The position numbers and the translations under genes were made by a program. A stretch of 49,233 nucleotides of DNA from Bacilli bacterium (GTDB lineage: Bacteria; Bacillota_I; Bacilli_A; ML615J-28; CAG-698): the NCBI GenBank assembly GCA_016296945.1, contig JAEDHQ010000004.1, forward strand, positions 1-49,233, read 5' to 3'. The stretch's first letter is position 1. The number at the start of each line of letters is the position of its first letter. Below are positions 8,710 through 17,612 of the stretch, in pieces. The notes under the pieces are model-generated. The model was not told the DNA's origin, made no database searches, and was given only the letters and a program-made list of their open reading frames with translations.

Positions 8710-9903
8710 CTATTCCTTAATATCCTTTTCTACCATTTCACCAGGTAAAATCTTAACATTGTGTTCAATCTTAAGATCACTAGCAACAACAGTTATTTTT
8801 TTACTATCTATCGCACCATATCCTACATGAGCGTTTTTCTTGACAATTGTATTTTCAGCGATAATACTATAATCTACTGTAGCTCCTTCACGGATTTCAA
8901 CACCATCGTATAATAGACTATTTCTAACGACAGCACCTTTTCTAACCTTAACATTAGCTCCTAACAAAGAGTTAATTACTGTACCTTCAATTAATGATCC
9001 TACTGTAATTAATGAGTTATTAACAGTAGCTCCTTCAGTAATAATTTGTGGAGGATATGGATCATTACGAGAATATATTTTCCATGATTTATCGAAAATA
9101 TCGAAATTAGGTTTTTCACCTAATAAATCCATATTTGCTTCCCATAAACTAGAAATTGTACCAACATCTTTCCAGTATCCAGAAAATTGATATGCATACA
9201 TTTTAATGCCATCTTCAAGCATTTTTGGAATAATGTTTTTTCCAAAATCATTTTTTGAATTTTCATCTGCTTCATCAGCTTCTAAATATTTATATAACAT
9301 TTTTGCATTAAAGATATAAATACCCATACTCGCATTAGTGCTCTTTGGATTTGCTGGTTTTTCCTCAAACTCATAAATTCTTCCATCTTCTAAAGTATTC
9401 ATAATACCAAAGCGACTTGCTTCTTTGATATCAACATCTATTACCGCAATCGTTGCTTCACTACCTTTAGCTTTATGAAATTCCAGCATTTTATTATAAT
9501 CCATTTTATAAATATGATCTCCAGATAGAATTAAAACATATTCTGGATTATATCTCTTAATAAAATTAATATTTTGATAAATTGCATTGGCTGTACCACG
9601 ATACCATGTAGTCTTTTTCTTTCCTTGATATGGTGGCAAAATATGAACACCACCAAATGTTCTATCTAAATCCCATGGTTGTCCATTACCAATATATTCA
9701 TTTAATTCTAATGGTTGATATTGAGTAAGTACTCCAACAGTATCAATATTTGAATTAACGCAATTTGAAAGTGGAAAATCAATAATTTTATATTTAGCTC
9801 CATAACTAACTGCAGGTTTTGCAACATTATTTGTTAAGGCATATAATCGACTTCCTTGGCCACCAGCTAAAAGCATTGCAATACATTCTTTTTTATTAAG
9901 CAT
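8710..9903 (-). CDS. glgC: Glucose-1-phosphate adenylyltransferase
   Basis: Makes ADP-glucose from glucose-1-phosphate and ATP, the committed step of glycogen synthesis. At 397 aa it shows the intact N-terminal loop MLLAGGQGSRLYALT, KPAVSYGAKYKIIDFPLSNC, the WYRGTANAIYQN block and the LILSGDHIYKMDY metal-site region. Later come the sugar-phosphate-site residues FEEKP and a C-terminal beta-helix with hexapeptide repeats (TVINSLLGANVKVRKGAVV). It sits between glgB (36 bp upstream) and glgD (3 bp downstream), so the catalytic and regulatory subunits are made from adjacent genes. Confidence 0.96.
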   Translation of the reverse strand: MLNKKECIAMLLAGGQGSRLYALTNNVAKPAVSYGAKYKIIDFPLSNCVNSNIDTVGVLTQYQPLELNEYIGNGQPWDLDRTFGGVHILPPYQGKKKTTWYRGTANAIYQNINFIKRYNPEYVLILSGDHIYKMDYNKMLEFHKAKGSEATIAVIDVDIKEASRFGIMNTLEDGRIYEFEEKPANPKSTNASMGIYIFNAKMLYKYLEADEADENSKNDFGKNIIPKMLEDGIKMYAYQFSGYWKDVGTISSLWEANMDLLGEKPNFDIFDKSWKIYSRNDPYPPQIITEGATVNNSLITVGSLIEGTVINSLLGANVKVRKGAVVRNSLLYDGVEIREGATVDYSIIAENTIVKKNAHVGYGAIDSKKITVVASDLKIEHNVKILPGEMVEKDIKE

Positions 9904-9939
9904 TTTATCTCCTTATTTTCACATAAAAATTTTAGTATT

Positions 9940-11787
9940 TTATTTTTTCTCTAAAATAACCATTGATAATCTTGGCAAATCGACATCAATAAAACCATTA
10001 CTTGCTTTAATCACTTTACTTCCATCATTTGCAAACTCACCAAATCCAGTTCCACCATACCTTATATCATTACTATTAATTGCAATTTTATATGATCCTT
10101 TAATTTGCTTATTATAAACTCGATAGTTATGATAATCTTGACCACTAAAATTAAGTAATACTATTAAATGTTTCTTCTTATTTGATTTTCGTAAATATAC
10201 ATAAGAATTACTATCAGCACTATCAGCATAAATCCATTCAAAACCATCCCAATTCCTTTCATTTTCAAATAATTGTGGATGTTTTAAATAATACTTATTC
10301 AAATCTCTCACATAAGTTTGAGCTTCTTGATGTCTTGGATATTTTAATAACATCCAATCTAATCCTTTCTTTTCATCCCATTCTGTGAATTGACCAAATT
10401 CAGAACCCATAAATAATAACTTCTTACCTGGGTGTGTCATCATATATCCTAAGTAAGCCCGAAAATTATTAAACTTATCATCATAATTACCTGGCATTTT
10501 ATCAAGCAATGATTTCTTTAAATGAACAACTTCGTCATGAGAAATTGGTAAAATAAAGTTTTCACTAAAAGCATAAGACATTGCAAATGTCATTTTATGA
10601 TGATTATATTGGCGATAGATTGGATCACTTTTAATATATTCTAAAGTGTCATTCATCCACCCCATATTCCATTTATAATTAAAACCTAATCCACCTTGTT
10701 CAATTGGATGTGTTATTCTTGGAAAAGCAGTTGATTCTTCTGCGATACTTAAAATATTTCCGAATCGCATAAAACATGTTGTATTATAATCTTTTAGAAA
10801 CTGAATTGCTTCTAAATTCTCATGTCCACCGTAACAATTAGGAACCCATTCACTACGATCATAGTCTAAATATAACATTGAGGCAACCGCATCACAACGA
10901 ATACCATCAATATGATATTTTTCATAATAAAAACATGCACTAGAAATTAAGAAAGATTTAATCTCTGGTTTTGCATAATTAAAAATTCTTGTTCCCCAAG
11001 TTAAATGCTCTTTTCTTGTTGGTGCAGGGTCTTCATATAAACACTCACCATCAAACTCAATCAAGCCAAAATCATCTTTACAAAAATGGGCAGGAACCCA
11101 ATCAAGAATAATTCCAATATTATTTTGATGAGCAAGATCTACTAAATACATAAAATCATCTGGAGTTCCGTAGCGACTAGTAATACTAAAATAACCAGTA
11201 ACTTGATATCCCCAACTTCCTAAAAATGGGTGTTCCATTACTGGAAGTAATTCTATATGCGTATATCCCATTTTCTTAACATATTTAATTAGTTTATTAG
11301 CTATTTCTCGGTAGTTATAAACAATATTTCCTTCTTTACGCATCCAAGAACCAATATGAACTTCATAAATATTAATTGGACTTTCATAAAGGTTTGTTTG
11401 ACTGCGTTTTTGAAACCATTCGAAATCATTCCATTGATAATTATTAATGTTATAAACTTTTGAAGCAGTTAGACCATCTGTTTGATTGTGATAACTATAA
11501 GGGTCTTGTTTATAGATTTCTTTTCCATTATTAAATATACAATATTTATAATTATCAAATATTTTCACATTTGGAATTTTTGCTTCCCAAATTCCTCGAT
11601 CGTCAATTTTTTCCATTCTATGTGAAGAATTATTCCAATTATTAAAATCTCCGACTACGCTAATACTATTAGCGTGTGGAGCATAAACGCGAAAAAGTGT
11701 AAAATCTTTATTATAAAAAGAGCCTAAATAATCATATGCATTGTCTGCATAATGATTATGAAAATTATTTAAAAAATTATCTAACAT
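9940..11787 (-). CDS. glgB: 1,4-alpha-glucan branching enzyme
   Basis: Introduces alpha-1,6 branches into glycogen. The N-terminal part has a CBM48 domain (FRVYAPHANSISVVGDFNNW), followed by the GH13 barrel. Key residues are visible: IDGIRCDAVASMLYLDY (nucleophile Asp), SIAEESTAFP (acid/base Glu) and ISHDEVVH (third Asp). YEVHIGSWMR and GWMNDTLEYIK are also typical. I place the start at the ATG at 11787 (615 aa), since AGGAG lies 7-8 nt upstream. A GTG six codons earlier is in frame but would fall about at the predicted transcription start. It is the first gene of the glycogen operon. Confidence 0.95.
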   Translation of the reverse strand: MLDNFLNNFHNHYADNAYDYLGSFYNKDFTLFRVYAPHANSISVVGDFNNWNNSSHRMEKIDDRGIWEAKIPNVKIFDNYKYCIFNNGKEIYKQDPYSYHNQTDGLTASKVYNINNYQWNDFEWFQKRSQTNLYESPINIYEVHIGSWMRKEGNIVYNYREIANKLIKYVKKMGYTHIELLPVMEHPFLGSWGYQVTGYFSITSRYGTPDDFMYLVDLAHQNNIGIILDWVPAHFCKDDFGLIEFDGECLYEDPAPTRKEHLTWGTRIFNYAKPEIKSFLISSACFYYEKYHIDGIRCDAVASMLYLDYDRSEWVPNCYGGHENLEAIQFLKDYNTTCFMRFGNILSIAEESTAFPRITHPIEQGGLGFNYKWNMGWMNDTLEYIKSDPIYRQYNHHKMTFAMSYAFSENFILPISHDEVVHLKKSLLDKMPGNYDDKFNNFRAYLGYMMTHPGKKLLFMGSEFGQFTEWDEKKGLDWMLLKYPRHQEAQTYVRDLNKYYLKHPQLFENERNWDGFEWIYADSADSNSYVYLRKSNKKKHLIVLLNFSGQDYHNYRVYNKQIKGSYKIAINSNDIRYGGTGFGEFANDGSKVIKASNGFIDVDLPRLSMVILEKK

Positions 11788-11808
11788 TTGAACACTCCTC
11801 TTCACTTT

Positions 11809-11837
11809 ATTATACCAAAAATCACCTGTAAATACAA
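11809..11837 (-). promoter_or_regulatory. Glycogen operon promoter
   Basis: Minus-strand TTGTAT (11832-11837) and a perfect TATAAT (11809-11814) are 17 bp apart. The predicted transcript would begin near 11802, leaving about 15 nt before the glgB ATG. This supports the ATG at 11787 over the earlier GTG. No operator is obvious. Confidence 0.75.
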
Positions 11838-11843
11838 TACGAA

Positions 11844-11883
11844 ATAAAAAAAGAACTAGCCTTTTTATTGTTTATGCTAGTTC
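11844..11883 (-). terminator. Terminator after the nucleoside kinase gene
   Basis: On the minus strand GAACTAGC (11876-11883) pairs with GCTAGTTC (11853-11860) across a 15-nt loop, followed by seven T. It begins about 10 bp after the stop codon and lies just before the glycogen promoter, insulating the two units. Confidence 0.85.
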
Positions 11884-11893
11884 ATTAAAGTAT

Positions 11894-13549
11894 TTATTCT
11901 TCTCCATTTTTATCATAAAAATCATAGAAGCAGCTTCCACCAATAAACTCTCTTAAAATTGAGTTGCAAGGAACATATTGATCATCAATATCACGAACAT
12001 ACTTCAAAAATTTTACTAAACGATTGGCTTGAATAAAGTATTCATCATTACGAGGAATAGATTGTAATGCTTCTAAAGCATATTTTTTCATTACACCTAA
12101 TTCGTAAGTTAATTCCGTATTAAATACATAATCTGCTTCTTCTTGGAATGGATAAATCCATTTAAATTCTCCACGTCTTACACTTGGCCACATAGCGAAA
12201 GTATCACGAGGATCAGTTTGGCGATATTTCTTATCACGAACAATACGACGCAACATTCTTAATTCTGTTGCAGGAATTGGGTTATGATAATCAACATTAA
12301 TTTGAGCCATTGGACTAATATAGATTTTAAACTTTTGATGTTTCGGAATCAATTTTGTTACTTCTTCATTTAATGCATGAATACCTTCAATAATAATGAT
12401 TGAATCTTTATCAATCTTAATTGGTTCGCCAGGAATTCGCTTTCCAATTTTAAAATCAAAGACAGGCATCCTTACTTCTTCACCCTCTATTAAGGCTAAG
12501 ATATGTTCATTAAATAAATCTAAATCTAATGCTTCTACATGTTCTAAATCTAATTCACCATTTTCATCTTTTGGACATTTATCTTTATCTTTATAATAAT
12601 CATCCATCGAAATTTTAATTGGCTTTAATCCTTTACTTAACAACTCAATTCTTAAACGATGACTAAATGTTGTTTTTCCGCTTGATGAAGGACCAGCGAT
12701 ACACACTAAACGAAGATCATTACTTCTTGATTTAATGATATCACCTAACTCAGCAAGCATATTATTATGCCTTGTTTCGCACATTGTAACTAAGTCTACT
12801 ACTTCCCATTTAGAAGCATAATCATTTAATCGAGGAATAATTTGGCATTTACATAGATTACTCCAATCATTAGCATCCTTAATCATTTTACCAAAAACAG
12901 GAGCATCAATATAAGGAGCAATTTCTCCATTACACTCAGCACGAGGAATTTGAATATTAAATCCAGGATAATACACTCTAAGAACAAATTTGTCTAAACA
13001 ACCTGTAGAAGCTACCATATAACCAAACATATAATTTACAAAGTTTCCGCAGCGATAGACATTTACTTTTTCTTCTTCACGATATTTTAATAAGTCAACT
13101 TTATCGTCATATCCTTTAGATTTATATAATTCTAAGGCTTCTTCTTTGGTAATTGAAAATCTTTCAATTGGTAAATCTAAAGCAATAATTCGGCGCATTT
13201 CTTTTTCAAGTTCATTAACAAAATTTTTAGATACTTTCACATTCATCACATTGCATGCAATAGATCGAGAGATACATTGACCAAAAGAAACCTTAACATT
13301 TGGATATAAGTTTTCTAAAGCCATGATTACTAAATATCGCATACTGGTTTCATATACTCTAACAGCATCAGAATTTGTTAGATCTAAAAAATCAATTTCA
13401 CAATTATAATTAATATAATAGTTTAATTCACGTAAACGATTATTTACTGTTGCTATTATTGCATTTGGTTTAAACTTCTTTGCTAATTCTTTTAGCGTAA
13501 CTTTTTCTTCATAATCATATACTTGATTATTAATTTTAATTTGAAACAT
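11894..13549 (-). CDS. TGS-domain nucleoside (uridine) kinase
   Basis: A 551-aa protein. Residues 1-60 form a TGS domain (VTLKELAKKF...AIIATVNNRLREL) and residues 60-250 resemble the ThrRS second additional domain. A uridine kinase-like domain follows, with P-loop GPSSSGKTTFSHRL and the downstream blocks KISMDDYYKDKD and DSIIIIEGIHALNEE. TGS-plus-kinase proteins are a recognised family in Clostridia and relatives, annotated as nucleoside kinases related to threonyl-tRNA synthetase; the physiological substrate is unclear. AGGAGG precedes the ATG by 5 nt. It is a single-gene unit with its own promoter at 13672-13700, giving a leader of about 115 nt, and its own terminator. Confidence 0.85.
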   Translation of the reverse strand: MFQIKINNQVYDYEEKVTLKELAKKFKPNAIIATVNNRLRELNYYINYNCEIDFLDLTNSDAVRVYETSMRYLVIMALENLYPNVKVSFGQCISRSIACNVMNVKVSKNFVNELEKEMRRIIALDLPIERFSITKEEALELYKSKGYDDKVDLLKYREEEKVNVYRCGNFVNYMFGYMVASTGCLDKFVLRVYYPGFNIQIPRAECNGEIAPYIDAPVFGKMIKDANDWSNLCKCQIIPRLNDYASKWEVVDLVTMCETRHNNMLAELGDIIKSRSNDLRLVCIAGPSSSGKTTFSHRLRIELLSKGLKPIKISMDDYYKDKDKCPKDENGELDLEHVEALDLDLFNEHILALIEGEEVRMPVFDFKIGKRIPGEPIKIDKDSIIIIEGIHALNEEVTKLIPKHQKFKIYISPMAQINVDYHNPIPATELRMLRRIVRDKKYRQTDPRDTFAMWPSVRRGEFKWIYPFQEEADYVFNTELTYELGVMKKYALEALQSIPRNDEYFIQANRLVKFLKYVRDIDDQYVPCNSILREFIGGSCFYDFYDKNGEE

Positions 13550-13671
13550 ATAACCTCCTAAAAATCATCATCGATAATAAATTTATAAATATTAAAAAAT
13601 GTAAAATATTATAAGAAATAAAAGTGTTAAAATAAAAATAGTATATTTTTTTGATTTTAATATATATAAAT

Positions 13672-13700
13672 ATTATATAAAAGCTTATGATAAATGTCAA
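13672..13700 (-). promoter_or_regulatory. Promoter of the nucleoside kinase gene
   Basis: Consensus TTGACA (13695-13700), 17 bp, then TATAAT (13672-13677) on the minus strand. Transcription should start near 13665. The very AT-rich leader (13550-13665) shows no riboswitch or attenuator that I can recognise. Confidence 0.8.
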
Positions 13701-13710
13701 GTTTTAAACA

Positions 13711-13741
13711 ATTAAAAAATAGGACAATTAATGCCCTATTT
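13711..13741 (-). terminator. Terminator after rplT
   Basis: On the minus strand AAATAGG (13735-13741) pairs with CCTATTT (13717-13723), followed by more T and TTAAT. It lies about 27 bp after the rplT stop and abuts the next promoter. Confidence 0.75.
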
Positions 13742-13768
13742 CATTCTCTAAAGTTAACAAATTATATA

Positions 13769-14242
13769 TTATCTATCAGCCATACGTTCAGCTTTAGCTT
13801 TTGCAACTGCTTCTTTACGTGCAGTTTCTGCAGCAACAGCTTCTTCATAAGCTTTTAATTGGTTAGCTTTGATTTCAGCATAATGTTGTTCAACTGGTTT
13901 CTTAGCTAAATCACATAATGCTTTGAATTCTACAGCATTATTAACTGCTAAATCAGCTAACATCTTACGATTAACTTCAACATTACATAATTTTAATCCA
14001 TACATTAATTTGTTATATGATAAACCATTGATTCTTGCTGCCGCATTGATACGTGCAATCCATAATCTACGGAAATCTCTTTTCTTACGTTTACGATCTC
14101 TATAAGCATAAGTTAATGATTTCATTACTTGTTGCTTAGCTGTCTTATATAAAGTATGTTTTGAACCAAAATATCCTTTGGCTAATTTTAAAATTCTATT
14201 ACGTCTTCTTCTAGTAACGTAACCACCTTTAACACGTGGCAT
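13769..14242 (-). CDS. rplT: 50S ribosomal protein L20 with C-terminal extension
   Basis: Binds 23S rRNA early in large-subunit assembly and represses its own operon in Firmicutes. Residues 1-118 are a canonical L20 (MPRVKGGYVTRRRRNRILKL, DRKRKKRDFRRLWIARINAA, NGLSYNKLMYGL, VEVNRKMLADLAV). Most L20 proteins end near residue 118. This one continues for about 40 residues of Ala/Glu/Lys-rich sequence (AYEEAVAAETARKEAVAKAK), probably a helix projecting from the ribosome. It is the last gene of infC-rpmI-rplT, 50 bp after rpmI, and is likely controlled by the leader ahead of infC. Confidence 0.96.
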   Translation of the reverse strand: MPRVKGGYVTRRRRNRILKLAKGYFGSKHTLYKTAKQQVMKSLTYAYRDRKRKKRDFRRLWIARINAAARINGLSYNKLMYGLKLCNVEVNRKMLADLAVNNAVEFKALCDLAKKPVEQHYAEIKANQLKAYEEAVAAETARKEAVAKAKAERMADR

Positions 14243-14292
14243 AATTATATCCTCCTATTTTTTAAGTTTTAATTTTTTAAGCTTGGATGCAA

Positions 14293-14493
14293 TTATTTAA
14301 TTGCTGCAACCATTTTAGAAATACGATGCATATCAGCTGTAGCAACAGTTGATTCTTTACGTAAATGTCTAATTCTCTTTTGAGTTTTACCAGGAGCTAA
14401 ATGACTAGTTCCAGGACGGCTTCTCATTACTTTTCCAGTACCTGAAAAACGTAAACGTTTCTTAGTACTACTGTGTGTCTTCATTTTTGGCAT
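14293..14493 (-). CDS. rpmI: 50S ribosomal protein L35
   Basis: A 66-aa basic protein of the large subunit, with the typical beginning MPKMKTHSSTKKRLRFSGTG and a middle GTSHLAPGKTQKRIRHLRK. Length and sequence are standard for L35. AAGGAG precedes the ATG. It lies between infC (20 bp upstream) and rplT (50 bp downstream), the conserved order. Confidence 0.97.
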   Translation of the reverse strand: MPKMKTHSSTKKRLRFSGTGKVMRSRPGTSHLAPGKTQKRIRHLRKESTVATADMHRISKMVAAIK

Positions 14494-14513
14494 ATTTTTT
14501 ACACTCCTTAAAA

Positions 14514-15056
14514 TTATTTTTTTATTTTCTTAGGACCTAATGTAACAGATGTCACTCTGCCATCAGTCTTTGTTGTCGCTTCTACAACAGCAACATCTTC
14601 TAAAACTTCTACAAAACGATCTAAAATCTTAGATGATGATTCCATTTGTAATAAACGACGTTTACCTTTTGGGTAATACAATGTGATTTTTACTTTGTGG
14701 TCTTCAGCTAAAAATTCGCGACAATTCTTAACTTTTACTGCAAAATCATTATCTCCAATCACAGGAGTTACACGAAGTTCCTTAACAACCACAATCTTTT
14801 GATTTTTCTTGCTTTCTTTAGCACGTCTTTGTAAATCATAACAGAACTTTTGATAATCTGCAAAACGGCATACTGGCACCTTAGCATTTGGAGCTACACA
14901 AACTAAATCAAGTTCATGTTCATTAGCAGCTTGAATAGCTTCTTCTAAACGCATTTGACCAAAGTTTTGTCCATCTTCGCCAATTACTAAAACAAATTCT
15001 GCTTTAATTTCATCATTAGCTAATGGACGATTTTTGTTGTTTAAATTCTTACTAAT
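14514..15056 (-). CDS. infC: Translation initiation factor IF-3 (AUU start)
   Basis: Binds the 30S subunit, blocks premature 50S joining and proofreads the start codon. The 180-aa product has the N-terminal domain (LANDEIKAEFVLVIGEDGQN...LEEAIQAANEHELDLVCVAP) and the C-terminal domain (VVKELRVTPVIGDNDFAVKVK, ITLYYPKGKRRL, VTLGPKKIKK). I start at ATT (15054-15056, read ISKNLNNKN). AGGAGG lies 8 nt before it, and infC of E. coli and Bacillus also begins with AUU. The same frame stays open to an ATG at 15173, but that stretch is the RNA leader and is not IF-3-like. Confidence 0.93.
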   Translation of the reverse strand: MSKNLNNKNRPLANDEIKAEFVLVIGEDGQNFGQMRLEEAIQAANEHELDLVCVAPNAKVPVCRFADYQKFCYDLQRRAKESKKNQKIVVVKELRVTPVIGDNDFAVKVKNCREFLAEDHKVKITLYYPKGKRRLLQMESSSKILDRFVEVLEDVAVVEATTKTDGRVTSVTLGPKKIKK

Positions 15057-15228
15057 ACCTTTCTCCTCCTTATTTAATCTTTGATACCATAGCAAAAATA
15101 AAAGTGAGCGCAATAATGCACCCACTAAATCAATCACAAATGTAATAGTTATAAAGTGACATTTACCTACCAATATATTTCAGTCAGGTGAGAAGTGGGT
15201 ACTCCTTCTTTCCACTATGATATTTTAC
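15057..15228 (-). ncRNA. L20-type ribosomal-protein leader of infC-rpmI-rplT
   Basis: About 172 nt lie between the predicted transcription start and the AUU of infC. This region contains AGTGG...CCCACT pairing near 15196-15218, followed by the TTCTCACC sequence often seen in these leaders, and a terminator hairpin at 15093-15126. The upstream ACCCACT can also pair with the AGTGGGT arm of that hairpin, which suggests two alternative folds. In Firmicutes such leaders (Rfam L20_leader) let L20 reduce expression of its operon. Assignment here rests on position and these pairings. Confidence 0.7.
15093..15126 (-). terminator. Attenuator hairpin in the infC leader
   Basis: On the minus strand AGTGGGTGCA (15117-15126) pairs with TGCGCTCACT (15103-15112), including two G-T pairs, across a 4-nt loop; TTTATTTTTG follows. 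It stands before the infC ribosome binding site and after the promoter, so it would stop transcription early unless the rival pairing forms. Confidence 0.7.
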
Positions 15229-15234
15229 TTATTT

Positions 15235-15263
15235 ATTATACACTATTTAAGCAAATTTGTCAA
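15235..15263 (-). promoter_or_regulatory. Promoter of infC-rpmI-rplT
   Basis: Consensus TTGACA (15258-15263), 17 bp, TATAAT (15235-15240) on the minus strand. It is among the strongest promoters in the window, as expected for ribosomal proteins. Confidence 0.85.
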
Positions 15264-15388
15264 TCTTTTTTTTATTATTGTTAATATCTCTTTGTTTTTC
15301 ATATCTTGATCCTTATGCCTAAATGAATCTCATTTAGCCTTTTGTTATAACATTTATAGCAAAATCTTACAATATAAAATTAATAATA

Positions 15389-17557
15389 TCATTTTTTTAT
15401 GATAATTAACACATTCCCATTAGAAATATAACTTATTCCTTTTAATATAGAAATACTCATTGCTTCTTGCAGTTCATCGTCAATTTTATCACCATAATCA
15501 AAATTAATATACATTTCACAAGTACTATTTGTCTTACATACTGTCGAGAACCAGTTTAATATTTCAGTCATATCTTTTATACTATCACATGAAAAATCTT
15601 TATCTTTAAGCAAATAATTAAATCCATAATTTTGATAATAGTTATAAACTCCTTCTGCTTTCAAACCATTGTAGTATTTTCCATCTTCAAGATAATATGC
15701 TGCAAAGAATTCATCTGTCACTAGAAAGAAACTATGTGTTAATATTTCAAATTCTCCATTAATTATTGTACCTCCACTAGTTGCATCAACAACATACCAA
15801 TTATTATTAATACAAATCTTATTCCATGCATGATTAACTGATCCTTTTCCTGTAACTCTAACACATCGAATACCTTCCATGTTTGCTAATGCGGCATACG
15901 CTTTACTGATACCATCACATACAGCTAAATGTTCGTTAAATACACCTTCTAAATAAAAACAATGGTATTGTGTTACTTGTTGACCGCTAGCAGATAAATT
16001 ATATACTTTCTTATCATATGTCACTTCCATTATCATCCATTCATAGATAGCTAAAGCTTTATCATAATCACTCATTTTATCATCAATTATCAAGCGTAAT
16101 ACGTTTTTCATTTCATTATATAATTGATTTAACTGAGTGTTTTCCTCACTTATAATAGGACGATAGCCGTGTTCTAAACAATAATACAATTGTTCTGAAT
16201 CATTTACATGATAGGTTTTAGTTACACTTTCAATATAAAAATCATTAAAATCACTACCTCGAGTGTTAGGATAATTTAATAATCCACATGCTTGGTATTG
16301 TTCATATATTACTTCACTTGCTGTTGTATTTACTACAGGATATGAAAAAGATAACTCTAATTTTTTAAATGAATACTTTGTTTCTACTTTATATGATCCA
16401 TCAACTAATGTTTTATCTCTTGCTTCATTTAATAATGTGTCAAGGTCAAATTCAAAATTCATATTTAATGTTTTATTATATATCTTATTGAAAATACAAT
16501 AATTGAACATTAAGAAGAATTCCTCTTTTGAATCAATTGAATCATCCGGAACAAAATCTAACAAACTTGTGTCAATAGAATATGTTTCTTCAATCTTTCC
16601 ATACAAATAAAAATTCCCTATCGGCATTATATTTGTATCTAAATAAGATGTACATTCTTTATTAGTATACCATACTAATTTTTGCGCAGATTCTAAATCT
16701 ATAGAAACTAAATCCAATTTCTCATTTGCTTTATTGTATTTAGCATATATCTTTCCTTCAATATTCATTATCAATAATTGCTTATCAGTATACAAAGCTT
16801 TTAAAACCATATTACCTTTAATAGATGAAATATCATCTGCAATACCATCATTATTGCTATCCCAGCCTATCAAACCATATATTCTCTCATCTACAATTTT
16901 AAAAACTTCACCAGTGTAGATTATTTCACTTCCATACTCTAACTTCCCTTTTTGAAGTAAAGTTTCCCCATCATACATTTCATACTCATAAACATTCAAA
17001 ACTTTTTCAAATAAAGCATGAAAATTGACATCATTAGTTACCTTATAAGGAAAACTCTCAGCTATTCCATCTTCATTGGCATCCCAACCAATAAATTTGT
17101 ATTGATACATTGCATCGCTTTCTTTTGTTTGTTCATCAAAACTTTCCACAAAATTATTTAAGCGATAAGCTGAAGAATTAAGCAACTTTTCATCCAAATA
17201 AAATGCTACAGTATATTCTTTATCTTCACGATATATTGCGTTTAATGAAATATTAGCTGTTACAATGGGTAGTTCATCGACTTCGCCATCATCATTAGCA
17301 TCCCAACCAACAAAAAGATAACCTTCAATAGTAGGTAATTCTGATTCTTCTATTTCTACTGCTTTCTCATTTTCTTTTATTGTTTTTATACAAACTAAAG
17401 CATCTTGACAATAATATGATACATTATAATATTTATTTGGCTTTGGTTGAAAACTTATATTACAACCAACAAGCAAAAAAGAGAAAAGAATTATAATAAA
17501 AACTATTATTTTCTTTGCTAATTTATTTATATTTTCCTTAAATCTATTAAAAGTCAT
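15389..17557 (-). CDS. Surface lipoprotein with InlB-type repeats and transglutaminase-like domain
   Basis: A 722-aa exported lipoprotein. The signal peptide has a lipobox LVGC (about residue 31). Residues about 45-270 hold three InlB B-type beta-grasp repeats. Each contains GWD followed by an acidic D-x-N-x-D-G-x-x loop (WDANDDGEVD, WDANEDGIAE, WDSNNDGIAD), which resembles a calcium-binding loop. A transglutaminase-like cysteine-peptidase fold (about 480-660) follows, with a plausible triad: Cys in EHLAVCDGISKAYAAL, His in SVNHAWNKI, Asp in NWYVVDATSGG. Likely role: surface adhesion or processing of peptides or cell wall; the substrate is unknown. I start at 17557 because AAGGGGG lies 7 nt upstream; an ATG seven codons earlier lacks a site. 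A possible -10 (TATAAT, 17595-17600) lies just after acpP. Confidence 0.8.
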   Translation of the reverse strand: MTFNRFKENINKLAKKIIVFIIILFSFLLVGCNISFQPKPNKYYNVSYYCQDALVCIKTIKENEKAVEIEESELPTIEGYLFVGWDANDDGEVDELPIVTANISLNAIYREDKEYTVAFYLDEKLLNSSAYRLNNFVESFDEQTKESDAMYQYKFIGWDANEDGIAESFPYKVTNDVNFHALFEKVLNVYEYEMYDGETLLQKGKLEYGSEIIYTGEVFKIVDERIYGLIGWDSNNDGIADDISSIKGNMVLKALYTDKQLLIMNIEGKIYAKYNKANEKLDLVSIDLESAQKLVWYTNKECTSYLDTNIMPIGNFYLYGKIEETYSIDTSLLDFVPDDSIDSKEEFFLMFNYCIFNKIYNKTLNMNFEFDLDTLLNEARDKTLVDGSYKVETKYSFKKLELSFSYPVVNTTASEVIYEQYQACGLLNYPNTRGSDFNDFYIESVTKTYHVNDSEQLYYCLEHGYRPIISEENTQLNQLYNEMKNVLRLIIDDKMSDYDKALAIYEWMIMEVTYDKKVYNLSASGQQVTQYHCFYLEGVFNEHLAVCDGISKAYAALANMEGIRCVRVTGKGSVNHAWNKICINNNWYVVDATSGGTIINGEFEILTHSFFLVTDEFFAAYYLEDGKYYNGLKAEGVYNYYQNYGFNYLLKDKDFSCDSIKDMTEILNWFSTVCKTNSTCEMYINFDYGDKIDDELQEAMSISILKGISYISNGNVLIIIKK

Positions 17558-17612
17558 GATAGCCCCCTTAATATTCATATTTTTCTATAACAATATTATA
17601 TCAAAAAAATAT

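Noticed and set aside
13550..13665. Riboswitch or T-box in the nucleoside kinase leader
   Set aside because: Nearly all A and T, no conserved stem or T-box sequence seen.
15057..15173. N-terminal extension of IF-3 from an upstream ATG
   Set aside because: The extension covers the leader and attenuator, is not IF-3-like, and the AGGAGG lies before the AUU at 15054-15056.
15310..15345. Hairpin CTAAATGA-ATC-TCATTTAG as a terminator for the surface lipoprotein gene
   Set aside because: The stem is good, but the T run is on the wrong strand for that gene and no plus-strand gene precedes it; role unclear.
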